From: Rubrivivax sp.
GTDB taxonomy: Bacteria > Pseudomonadota > Gammaproteobacteria > Burkholderiales > Burkholderiaceae_C
DNA length: 64,000 nucleotides
Direction: 5' to 3'
Assembly: GCA_030653385.1 (NCBI GenBank)
Contig: JAURZM010000070.1
Location: 124,001-188,000, forward strand
Positions 1-6,787 of the stretch are shown in pieces. The notes under the pieces were generated by a model that was not told the origin of the DNA, did no database searches, and saw only the letters and a program-made list of their open reading frames with translations. A program made the translations under genes and the position numbers. Positions within the stretch are counted from its first letter, which is position 1. Every line of letters begins with the position of its first letter.

Positions 1-228
1 AGCATGCGGCGTCGGGGCTGGGTGATTCGGTGGCGCAGTGGACGTGGGGACCGGTGGGTCCGCGAGCCTTGCGTCGGAAGGGGGATGGTGGGGCCGGCCC
101 GGCCCAATTCAACTGATCAGCGGCGCACCGCCGCCTTCGGCAGCGGGTGGGGCTTACCCAGGCACACAACCGGTCAAGTTTAGCAGCGGCAAGCGCGGCT
201 TCGACACACGCGTGCTGCTGGCCGAATT
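1..228. other. Intergenic region at left edge, presumed upstream of secA
   Basis: No convincing coding frame is seen. In related genomes secA follows the M23 peptidase gene on the same strand, so this stretch would be the gap between the two genes and hold the secA leader; that is inference from synteny because secA itself lies off the window. On the minus strand a TTGACC hexamer (about 176-181) could be a -35 element, but no good -10 follows at the right spacing. Confidence 0.4.
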
Positions 229-1239
229 TCAGCGCTGCCCTGGCCGGGCCGCAAACTCCAGCATGGGCCTGGCCTGGCGGCCCAGAAAACGGGCCGGGTT
301 CTGCGGCACACCTTCGAGCAGCACCTCGAAATGCAAATGGCTGCCGGTCGAGCGGCCAGTGTTGCCCACCTTGGCCACTTGCTGGCCGCGCTTGACCAAG
401 GCGCCCACCTCGACTTCGATGCTGGAGCAGTGGGCATAGCGGGTCAGCAGGCCGTTGCCATGGTCGATCTCCAGCAGCTGGCCATAACCCGGGTGCCATT
501 CGCGCGTGACCACCATGCCACCTGCCGCCGCCAGGATGGGCGTGCCCACTTCGGCAGGGAAGTCCAGCCCGGTATGCAGCGCGGCGCGGCCGTTGAAGGG
601 GTCGGTGCGAAAGCCAAAACCCGAACCCACCGGCCCGATGACGGGCGCTGCGCTGGGCACCAGCAGCGCTGTCAGGCGGCTCTCCTGCAGGCGGGATTCA
701 TAGAAGGTGAAGAGGTCGGTGTGCAGGTCGGTGGCTTCGTCCAGGCCGCTGACCAGGGTCTGCAGCTGTTCCAGCGAGAGGTGCTGCGCGGGCACGTAGG
801 GCCCGCCCGTGCCGTTGGCGGCACTTGGCGCTTCGCCGCCGGCAGCACCCGTGGCGGCGCCGCTGGCCGCATCTTCGCTGCGGCGCAGGGGCACCAGGTC
901 TTCCGGCTTCATGCCGGCCAGCCCCGACACCCGGTCGCCCATGGCTTCGAGTTTGACCAGCTTGGCCCTCATCTCGCCCACCTTCTGCGCCATGGCATCG
1001 AGGTTCTCGCGCATGAAGCGGTCGCGCTGGGCGATCTCGTCGCGCACGATCAGCCGCACCAGCGAGCTGACGACCGGCCAGCCTTCGCGCGCGGCCTTCA
1101 GGAAAATGAAGTGGTAGATGGAGCCCGAGGCGGCCATCATCACCACGGCCAGCGCGGCAGCCCCCACCAACAGTTGCCAGCGCTGGAACTGCAGCACACG
1201 CGTGCGTGCCATCGTGCCGTGGGTGATGAGCACCTGCAT
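229..1239 (-). CDS. M23 family (LytM-type) metallopeptidase, membrane anchored
   Basis: Predicted 336-residue periplasmic zinc peptidase of the cell-wall-remodelling M23 family. One N-terminal transmembrane helix (about residues 18-40) is followed by a coiled-coil/linker region and a C-terminal LytM domain. The zinc motif is intact: HTGLD (HxxxD) and HLHFE (HxH), with YAH before it, so it should be catalytically active rather than an EnvC/NlpD-like activator; which cell-wall bond it cuts cannot be read from the sequence. The start ATG at 1239 is chosen because a GAGGAGAG ribosome site sits just upstream; an earlier in-frame start would read through the divergent gene start. It faces the DUF721 gene with 15 bp between the start codons. 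Confidence 0.88.
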   Translation of the reverse strand: MQVLITHGTMARTRVLQFQRWQLLVGAAALAVVMMAASGSIYHFIFLKAAREGWPVVSSLVRLIVRDEIAQRDRFMRENLDAMAQKVGEMRAKLVKLEAMGDRVSGLAGMKPEDLVPLRRSEDAASGAATGAAGGEAPSAANGTGGPYVPAQHLSLEQLQTLVSGLDEATDLHTDLFTFYESRLQESRLTALLVPSAAPVIGPVGSGFGFRTDPFNGRAALHTGLDFPAEVGTPILAAAGGMVVTREWHPGYGQLLEIDHGNGLLTRYAHCSSIEVEVGALVKRGQQVAKVGNTGRSTGSHLHFEVLLEGVPQNPARFLGRQARPMLEFAARPGQR

Positions 1240-1254
1240 CGCTAGACTCTCCTC

Positions 1255-1608
1255 ATGGCATCGAACTCCCACCGGTCACCGTCGCCAGCCGCGCCCGGCA
1301 CTGCCGGTGTGCCATCGGGCCACCAGGGCCTGGCCGCCGCGCTGCGGGGCAACGAAACACTGGCCCATCTGCTGCAAAGGGTACGTGACTCGCGACTGCG
1401 TTTTGACACCATTTCCCCCTTGTTGCCCGCCGCGCTGGCGGCTTCGGTGAAACCCGGCCCGCTGGACGAAAGCCACTGGGTGCTGCTGGCTGCCCACGCG
1501 TCGGCGGCGGCCAAACTGCGCCAGATGGTGCCCGAACTGCAAGCCGCCTTGTCCGCTGCCGGTTGGGCCGGGCCGGCAATACGGGTCAAGGTGAGCAGCG
1601 CCCCCTGA
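1255..1608 (+). CDS. DUF721 / DciA-like protein
   Basis: A 117-residue protein resembling the DUF721 family, whose bacterial members include DciA, the helicase-loading factor that replaces DnaC. The recognisable core is LAHLLQRVRDSRL with LRFDTISPLLPAALAASV and the later LRQMVPELQAAL. Function as DciA is a family-level inference; Burkholderiales copies next to M23 and secA are usually annotated only as DUF721. Divergent from the M23 gene with almost no space between the two starts, so the two must share promoter or leader DNA. Ends 14 bp before the 3' end of tRNA-Thr, which is on the opposite strand. Confidence 0.7.
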   Translation: MASNSHRSPSPAAPGTAGVPSGHQGLAAALRGNETLAHLLQRVRDSRLRFDTISPLLPAALAASVKPGPLDESHWVLLAAHASAAAKLRQMVPELQAALSAAGWAGPAIRVKVSSAP

Positions 1609-1622
1609 GGCGCTGCCTGAAC

Positions 1623-1698
1623 TGGTGCCGGCTGTCCGAGTCGAACGGACGACCTTCCGCTTACAAGGCGGGTGCTCTACCAACTGAGCTAAGCCGGC
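1623..1698 (-). tRNA. tRNA-Thr (UGU)
   Basis: Minus-strand cloverleaf of 76 nt with encoded CCA. Acceptor GCCGGCT pairs with AGCCGGC, the D arm reads GCTC...GAGC, the anticodon loop is CTTGTAA giving anticodon TGT, and the T arm is GTCCG-TTCGACT-CGGAC. The anticodon stem has one mismatch at its outer pair (C-A). Confidence 0.95.
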
Positions 1699-1764
1699 CG
1701 GAATGGCAATTCTAGAAGGCGCGCCGGTCTGCGGCTGTTACCCGATGCACGGGCGCGCGGGGAA

Positions 1765-2313
1765 TCATTTGATGCGCTTCAACGAAGGCCGACCGCCGGC
1801 GGGCGGTTGGCCCGTGGGCTCAGGCTCCGGCGACTCGGGTGGTTCCACGATCGCAGCAGCCGGCAGCGGCACAACGGGGCCCGACGCTTCCGAGCCAGCC
1901 GCTGGTTCGGAACTGGCCAGCCGCAGGCCGCGCGGGCCCGGCGGCTCGCTGCCAGGTGCACCGGCCCCCGGCGCCCCAGTGGGCACCGGAAAAGCCATGC
2001 CCTGCCCGTTTTCGCGGGCGTAGATGGCCACCACATGGTCCACCGGCACGATGATCTCGCGCGTCACGCCACCAAACCGCGCCTTGAATTCGATGAACTC
2101 GTTGCCCAGCTGCAGGCCCGACGTGGCCTCGAAGCTGACGTTGAGCACGATCTCGTTGTTCTTCACGTACTCCATCGGCACCTGCACACCCGCGGCGACA
2201 TGCACCGCCACATAGGGCGTGAAGCCGTTGTCGGTGCACCAGTCGTGCAGCGCCCGCAGCAGGTAGGGGCGGGTCGACGTGCCCTGCCCTTCGCCAATGG
2301 AAGAGGTGGTCAT
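1765..2313 (-). CDS. sspB: ClpXP protease specificity-enhancing factor SspB
   Basis: SspB adaptor that delivers ssrA-tagged and other substrates to ClpXP. The N-terminal fold is clear: STRPYLLRALHDWCTDNGFTPY, then VPMEYVKNNEIVLNVSFEAT and FGGVTREIIVPVDHVVAIYA. After it comes a long Pro/Gly/Ala-rich flexible linker. The very C-terminus, GRPSLKRIK, matches the conserved ClpX-binding tail of SspB proteins, which shows the gene is full length. Start taken at 2313 (MTTSSIGEG), giving 182 residues; an alternative in-frame ATG lies 18 nt upstream at 2331. Same strand as sspA, separated by about 100 bp that hold a hairpin repeat. Confidence 0.92.
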   Translation of the reverse strand: MTTSSIGEGQGTSTRPYLLRALHDWCTDNGFTPYVAVHVAAGVQVPMEYVKNNEIVLNVSFEATSGLQLGNEFIEFKARFGGVTREIIVPVDHVVAIYARENGQGMAFPVPTGAPGAGAPGSEPPGPRGLRLASSEPAAGSEASGPVVPLPAAAIVEPPESPEPEPTGQPPAGGRPSLKRIK

Positions 2314-2325
2314 CGCGGTCAAACC

Positions 2326-2410
2326 ATCCAAGCAGACGCCGCGGAACCGGCTTCGCCGGGCCGCTGGCGGCGCCCCCAGGAGGCGGAGCGGGGTGGGCCG
2401 CTCCAGGGGC
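2326..2410. repeat. Hairpin-rich intergenic repeat, copy 1
   Basis: Lies between sspA and sspB and just clips the sspB 5' end or leader. A 30-nt core at 2338-2367 is identical, in inverse orientation, to 49381-49410 between kduD and the ABC permease gene. The core contains the perfect hairpin CCGGC-TTC-GCCGG, and AAGCAGA precedes the core in both copies. No coding capacity is evident. Confidence 0.75.
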
Positions 2411-2413
2411 AGG

Positions 2414-3025
2414 TCATTTCCGCATGACCTTCTCGGAGGGGGTCAGCGCTTCGATGTAGGCCGGGCGCGAGAAGATGCGCTCGGCGTACTTCAGCAGCGG
2501 CACGGCGTTTTTGCTGAGGTCGATGCCGTAGTAGTCCAGGCGCCACAACAGCGGTGCGATGGCGACGTCGAGCATGCTGAAGTCGTCGCCCAGCATGTAC
2601 TTGTTCTTCAGGAAGATGGGCGCCAGCTGCGTCAGGCGGTCGCGGATCTGGTCGCGGGCCTTTTCCAGCTGCTTTTCGTTGGCCTTCACACCACGGCCTT
2701 CGAGCAGGTTGACGTTGCTGAACAGTTCCTTCTCGAAATTGAAGAGGAACAGCCGCACACGCGCACGGGCCACAGGGTCACCGGGCATCAGCTGCGGGTG
2801 CGGAAATCGCTCGTCGATGTACTCGTTGATGATGTGGCTCTCGTACAGGATGAGGTCACGCTCCACCAGGATGGGCACCTCGTTGTACGGGTTCATCAGC
2901 GCGATGTCTTCGGGTTTGGCGAAGATGTCCACGTCGCGAATCTCGAAGTCCATGCCCTTTTCGAAAAGCACGAAGCGGCAGCGGTGCGAATAGGGGCAGG
3001 TCGTTCCGGAATACAGCACCATCAT
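2414..3025 (-). CDS. sspA: Stringent starvation protein A / glutathione S-transferase family
   Basis: SspA-type GST-fold protein of 203 residues, expected to bind RNA polymerase and act in starvation response; it is linked to sspB as in most proteobacteria. N-terminal thioredoxin-like domain MVLYSGTTCPYSHRCRFVLFEKG with the VPILVERDLILYESHIINEYIDE motif, then an all-helical C-terminal domain ending FSRPAYIEALTPSEKVMRK. An ATGATG pair gives two possible starts 3 nt apart, at 3025 or 3022. It lies downstream of petC on the same strand, 156 bp away. Confidence 0.92.
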   Translation of the reverse strand: MMVLYSGTTCPYSHRCRFVLFEKGMDFEIRDVDIFAKPEDIALMNPYNEVPILVERDLILYESHIINEYIDERFPHPQLMPGDPVARARVRLFLFNFEKELFSNVNLLEGRGVKANEKQLEKARDQIRDRLTQLAPIFLKNKYMLGDDFSMLDVAIAPLLWRLDYYGIDLSKNAVPLLKYAERIFSRPAYIEALTPSEKVMRK

Positions 3026-3181
3026 GGCGGGGGCCTTTCGTTATCACTTCAACAAGCCAGCTGGGGGCCGGTGCCCGAAGCACGCTGCGCCGACAAAAGA
3101 CAAACGCAGTGGGTGCTGGTCGCCCCCACTGCGCCGCAGGCCCTGGCCCTCACCGGTGGGTGAAGGCGGGCCTGACCAGGA

Positions 3182-3970
3182 CTACTTGATGTCCTTCCAG
3201 AACGACGCGTTCAGGCGCCAGGCAATGACGGTGAACACCGCCAGGAAAAGCAGCACCCACACACCCAGGCGCTTGCGGTCGTTCTGGTTCGGCTCGGCCA
3301 TCCACTGAAGGAAGGCCACCAGGTCGGCCACCGCCAGGTTGTAGTCGGCGGTGGACAGCGTACCGGGGGTGATCTGCTCGAAGCCCTTGAAGACCGTCAC
3401 GGTCTTGGTGGCGTCGCGCGGGTCTTTTTCGTCGGCAAAGATGGCCCGCTGCTGGCCCTGCAGTTCCCACATCACATGGGGCATGCCCACGGTCGGGAAG
3501 GCCAGGTTGTTCCAGCCGGTGGGCTTGGTCTCGTCGCGGTAGTAGGTGCGCAGGTAGGTGTACAGGTAATCCGCACCCGTGCCCTGGCCGGCCGCTGAAC
3601 GCGAACGGGCGATCAGCGTCAGGTCGGGCGGCACCTTGCCGAACCAGTCCTTGGCGTCTTTCGGGTCGAGCGAGGTCTTCATCGTCTCGCCCACCTTGGC
3701 GCCGGTGAAGATCAGGTTGTCGGCGATCTGGCCTTCGCTCAGGCCAATGTCACGCAGCCGGTTGTAGCGCATGAAGGCCGCCGAGTGGCAGTTCAGGCAG
3801 TAGTTGGCGAACAGCTTGGCGCCGTTCTGCAGCGCGGCCAGGTCGGTGACGCGGTTGGTCGGGAACTTGTCCCAGGGAATGCCGCCGCCTGCACCGTGGG
3901 CCGGGGCCAGCACGGTCAGGCTGGCCAGCAGGGGCAGCAGCCGAAGCGTCGCGAGGATGAATCTTTTCAT
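3182..3970 (-). CDS. petC: Ubiquinol-cytochrome c reductase, cytochrome c1 subunit
   Basis: Cytochrome c1 of the bc1 complex (complex III), 262 residues. A Sec signal peptide (MKRFILATLRLLPLLASL...) precedes the haem site CLNCH (C58, C61, H62). A C-terminal transmembrane helix near residues 235-255 anchors it in the inner membrane, with the basic tail WRLNASFWKDIK. It takes electrons from the Rieske protein and passes them to soluble cytochrome c. Third gene of petABC; its ATG at 3970 lies 20 bp after the petB stop. Confidence 0.96.
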   Translation of the reverse strand: MKRFILATLRLLPLLASLTVLAPAHGAGGGIPWDKFPTNRVTDLAALQNGAKLFANYCLNCHSAAFMRYNRLRDIGLSEGQIADNLIFTGAKVGETMKTSLDPKDAKDWFGKVPPDLTLIARSRSAAGQGTGADYLYTYLRTYYRDETKPTGWNNLAFPTVGMPHVMWELQGQQRAIFADEKDPRDATKTVTVFKGFEQITPGTLSTADYNLAVADLVAFLQWMAEPNQNDRKRLGVWVLLFLAVFTVIAWRLNASFWKDIK

Positions 3971-3990
3971 GGTGGTGTGACTCCGCGCGC

Positions 3991-5394
3991 TCAGTGCGGG
4001 TGGAAGGTGACGCGATCGGGCACGGCCTTGAACTCGCCCAGCGTGCTCCACCAAGGCATCAGCATGAAAAAGCCGAAGTAGAACAAGGTGCCGGCTTGCG
4101 ACACCAGCGTGCCGATGTCCGAAGGCGGCTTGATGCCCAGGTAGCCCAGCACGAAGAAGTTGATGACAAACACCGCGTACAGGTACTTGTTCCAGGTCGG
4201 CTTGTAGCGGATCGACCTCACCGGGCTGCGGTCCAGCCAGGGCAGCGGGAACATGATCATCACGCCCAGGCCCATGATCACGACGCCCCAGAACTTGGCG
4301 TCGAAGGTCTTGAGCAGGAAGATCACGACCAGCGCGGCGCCCAGCACGGCCACCTTCACGACGGTGGAAAAACCGCCCTTCAGCACCGCCAGCACCGCAC
4401 CCAGCGCCACCAGCACCGCAAACACATTGACCAGCGGATCGGTCACGGCGCGCAGCATCGAGTAGTAAGGCGTGAAGTACCAGACCGGCGCGATGTGCAG
4501 CGGCGTGCTCAGCGGGTCGGCCGGGATGAAGTTGTTGTATTCCAGGAAGTAGCCGCCCATTTCAGGCGCGAAGAAGATCACCGCGCTGAACAGCAGCAGG
4601 AACACGCTGACCCCCATGATGTCGTGCACCGAGTAGTAGGGGTGGAAGGGAATGCCGTCCAGCGGGATGCCCGTCTTCGGGTCTTTCTTGGCCTTGATCT
4701 CGATGCCGTCGGGGTTGTTCGAACCCACTTCGTGCAGCGCGATGATGTGCGCCACCACCAGGCCCAGCAGCACCAGCGGCACGGCAATGACGTGGAAGCT
4801 GAAGAAGCGGTTCAGCGTGGCGTCGCCGACCACGTAGTCGCCGCGGATCAGCAGCGACAGGTCGGGGCCGATGAAGGGGATGGCGGCAAACAGGTTGATG
4901 ATGACCTGGGCGCCCCAGTAGCTCATCTGGCCCCAGGGCAGCAGGTAGCCCATGAAGGCTTCGGCCATCAGGCACAGGAAGATCGCGCAGCCGAAGATCC
5001 AGACCAGTTCACGCGGCTTGCGGTAGCTGCCGTAGATCATGCCCCGGAACATGTGCAGGTACACGACGATGAAAAAGGCACTGGCGCCCGTGCTGTGCAT
5101 GTAGCGCACCAGCCAGCCCCAGGGCACGTCGCGCATGATGTACTCGACCGACTCGAAGGCCTTGGCCGCGTCGGGCTTGTAGTGCATCACCAGGAAGATG
5201 CCGGTGACGATCTGGATCACCAGCACCAACAGCGCCAGGCTGCCGAAAAAGTACCAGAAGTTGAAGTTTTTCGGCGCGTAGTACTCGGACAGGTGTTCCT
5301 TGTACAGCTTGGACGCCGGGAAGCGGTTGTCCACCCAGGTCAGCAGTTGCGTGCCCTTCGACGCACCTGCGGGGGCTTGCTTGAATTCGGCCAT
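3991..5394 (-). CDS. petB: Cytochrome b of the bc1 complex
   Basis: Full-length 467-residue cytochrome b, the quinol-oxidising membrane core of complex III. It starts MAEFKQAPAGASKG with AAGGA upstream. Typical blocks are GSLALLVLVIQIVTGIFLVMHY, the MHSTGASAFFIVVYLHMFRG helix carrying haem-ligand histidines, WGQMSYWGAQVIINLFAAIPFIG of the Qo site and FSFHVIAVPLVLLGLVVAHI. About eight or more transmembrane segments are visible. It sits between petA and petC with short gaps, so a single operon is expected. Confidence 0.97.
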   Translation of the reverse strand: MAEFKQAPAGASKGTQLLTWVDNRFPASKLYKEHLSEYYAPKNFNFWYFFGSLALLVLVIQIVTGIFLVMHYKPDAAKAFESVEYIMRDVPWGWLVRYMHSTGASAFFIVVYLHMFRGMIYGSYRKPRELVWIFGCAIFLCLMAEAFMGYLLPWGQMSYWGAQVIINLFAAIPFIGPDLSLLIRGDYVVGDATLNRFFSFHVIAVPLVLLGLVVAHIIALHEVGSNNPDGIEIKAKKDPKTGIPLDGIPFHPYYSVHDIMGVSVFLLLFSAVIFFAPEMGGYFLEYNNFIPADPLSTPLHIAPVWYFTPYYSMLRAVTDPLVNVFAVLVALGAVLAVLKGGFSTVVKVAVLGAALVVIFLLKTFDAKFWGVVIMGLGVMIMFPLPWLDRSPVRSIRYKPTWNKYLYAVFVINFFVLGYLGIKPPSDIGTLVSQAGTLFYFGFFMLMPWWSTLGEFKAVPDRVTFHPH

Positions 5395-5423
5395 GTGGCG
5401 TTTGTCCTTGGCTTGGCGGCTGA

Positions 5424-6062
5424 TCAGGCCTGCTTGTCTTCACCGATGACGACGACGGTGTCCGACACGTACATGTGTGGCGGCACCTCGAGGTTGTCGG
5501 GCGCAGGCTTGTTCTTGAAGACGCGGCCGGCCATGTCGAAGGTCGAGCCGTGGCAGGCGCAGAAGAAACCGCCTGCCCAATCGTCCGGCAACGAAGGCTG
5601 CGGCCCTGGCGTCAGCTTGTCAGCGGGCGAACAGCCCAGGTGGGTGCAGATGCCGACACCGACAAAAAACTCGGGCTTGATCGAACGGTGCGGGTTGCGT
5701 GCGTAGTCGGGCGTGGGGTACTGCGTGCGCACCGAGGCCGGGTCGGCCAGCTGCGGATCGAGTTTGGCCAGTTCGGCCAGCTGCTCGGGCGTGCGGCGCA
5801 GGATCCACACCGGTTTGCCCCGCCATTCGACGGTGAGCTTTTCGCCCGGCGCGATGGCGCTGATGTCCACCCGCACCGGCGCGCCAGCCGCACGGGCGCG
5901 CTCGGAAGGGGCAAAAGTGCTGACAAAGGGAACCGCCACCGCAGCCGTGCCGACGACGCCGGCTCCGCAGGTGATGGCGATCCAGGTGCGCCTGCCTTTG
6001 TCGATGCCGGGTGCCGCTGCACCCGCCGTGTTGTGGGCATCGCCGCTGATCGTGCCGCTCAT
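5424..6062 (-). CDS. petA: Rieske iron-sulfur subunit of the bc1 complex
   Basis: Rieske [2Fe-2S] protein, 212 residues, first gene of petABC. It has a twin-arginine-like N-terminus (GRRTWIAITCGAGVVGTAAVAVPF) that serves as uncleaved signal anchor. Cluster ligands are visible: CTHLGC (C139, H141) and CACHGS (C168, H171), with C144 and C170 placed for the structural disulfide. The ATG at 6062 is preferred because the reading frame upstream of it lacks the family N-terminus. Spacing to petB is 29 bp. Confidence 0.96.
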   Translation of the reverse strand: MSGTISGDAHNTAGAAAPGIDKGRRTWIAITCGAGVVGTAAVAVPFVSTFAPSERARAAGAPVRVDISAIAPGEKLTVEWRGKPVWILRRTPEQLAELAKLDPQLADPASVRTQYPTPDYARNPHRSIKPEFFVGVGICTHLGCSPADKLTPGPQPSLPDDWAGGFFCACHGSTFDMAGRVFKNKPAPDNLEVPPHMYVSDTVVVIGEDKQA

Positions 6063-6103
6063 GCGTAACCTCTGGGTCTGAAAATGGTTCGGGTCAACCC
6101 CGA

Positions 6104-6136
6104 ATTCTAGCCGAGCCAACTGCCAGGCTTGGCAGT
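6104..6136 (-). promoter_or_regulatory. Possible petABC promoter with dyad
   Basis: On the minus strand TAGAAT (6104-6109) is a good -10 match 41 bp before the petA start. The -35 region around it coincides with an inverted repeat, ACTGCCA ... TGGCAGT (6119-6136, 7-bp arms, 4-nt loop), which could be an operator. The -35 hexamer itself is weak, so this is tentative. Confidence 0.3.
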
Positions 6137-6156
6137 GTGGCCAGTTCCTAAGTCAG

Positions 6157-6185
6157 TTGACCGCCGCAGAGCCCCCGACTATGTT
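6157..6185 (+). promoter_or_regulatory. Sigma-70-type promoter of mscL
   Basis: TTGACC (6157-6162), a 17-bp spacer and TATGTT (6180-6185) form a good housekeeping promoter match about 76 bp upstream of the mscL ATG. Confidence 0.5.
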
Positions 6186-6261
6186 CCGCCGGCACCGGCC
6201 CAAGCGGGGCCTTCCGGGTCGACACCTGCACGACCCCCGTCAACATCAGAGGAGAGAACAC

Positions 6262-6681
6262 ATGAGTTTTGGATCGGAGTTCAAGGAGTTTGCGCTCAAA
6301 GGCAATGTCATGGACCTGGCGGTCGGTGTCATCATCGGCGGCGCCTTCGGCAAGATCGTCGATTCGATGGTGGGCGACCTGATCATGCCCCTCGTGGGGC
6401 GCATCTTTGGTGGCTTGGACTTCAACAACTACTTCCTGCCCTTGGCCGGGCAAACGGCCACCACGCTGGTCGAGGCCAAAAAAGCCGGTGCCGTGCTGGC
6501 CTACGGCAGTTTCATCACCATCGCGATCAACTTCATCATCCTGGCCTTCATCATCTTCCTGATGATCAAACAGATGAACCGCCTGAAGCGCGAATCACCG
6601 GCAGCCCCGCCAGCACCGCCGCCGCCGACACCTGAAGACGTGATCCTGCTGCGCGAAATCCGTGACAGCCTGAAGAGATAA
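6262..6681 (+). CDS. mscL: Large-conductance mechanosensitive channel
   Basis: MscL, 139 residues, a homopentameric inner-membrane channel that opens under hypo-osmotic stress. [35 protein letters not shown] covers the N-terminal amphipathic helix and first transmembrane helix; the second helix is [25 protein letters not shown], followed by a Pro-rich linker and the C-terminal helix [16 protein letters not shown]. The ATG at 6262 has AGAGGAGAG eight bases upstream; the open frame extends 35 codons further up but those residues do not fit the family. Confidence 0.97.
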   Translation: MSFGSEFKEFALKGNVMDLAVGVIIGGAFGKIVDSMVGDLIMPLVGRIFGGLDFNNYFLPLAGQTATTLVEAKKAGAVLAYGSFITIAINFIILAFIIFLMIKQMNRLKRESPAAPPAPPPPTPEDVILLREIRDSLKR

Positions 6682-6787
6682 GCGTTTGCTTACACCCCGC
6701 CGCAGCGGTTGCCAAGGCTGTGGTGGGGGCGGGGCGGTATGCCATGCCGCATACTAGGCAGCTGCCCTTCTGGGCGCTGCCGAACCC

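Noticed and set aside
1621-1700. tRNA-Val reading of the tRNA near 1.65 kb
   Set aside because: The TAC triplet appears only on the non-transcribed strand; the cloverleaf folds on the minus strand with anticodon TGT (Thr).
3994-5706. Long open frame antisense to petB
   Set aside because: Its residues are His/Arg/Gln-rich, as expected for the reverse of a high-GC gene, and it lies wholly against a certain gene.
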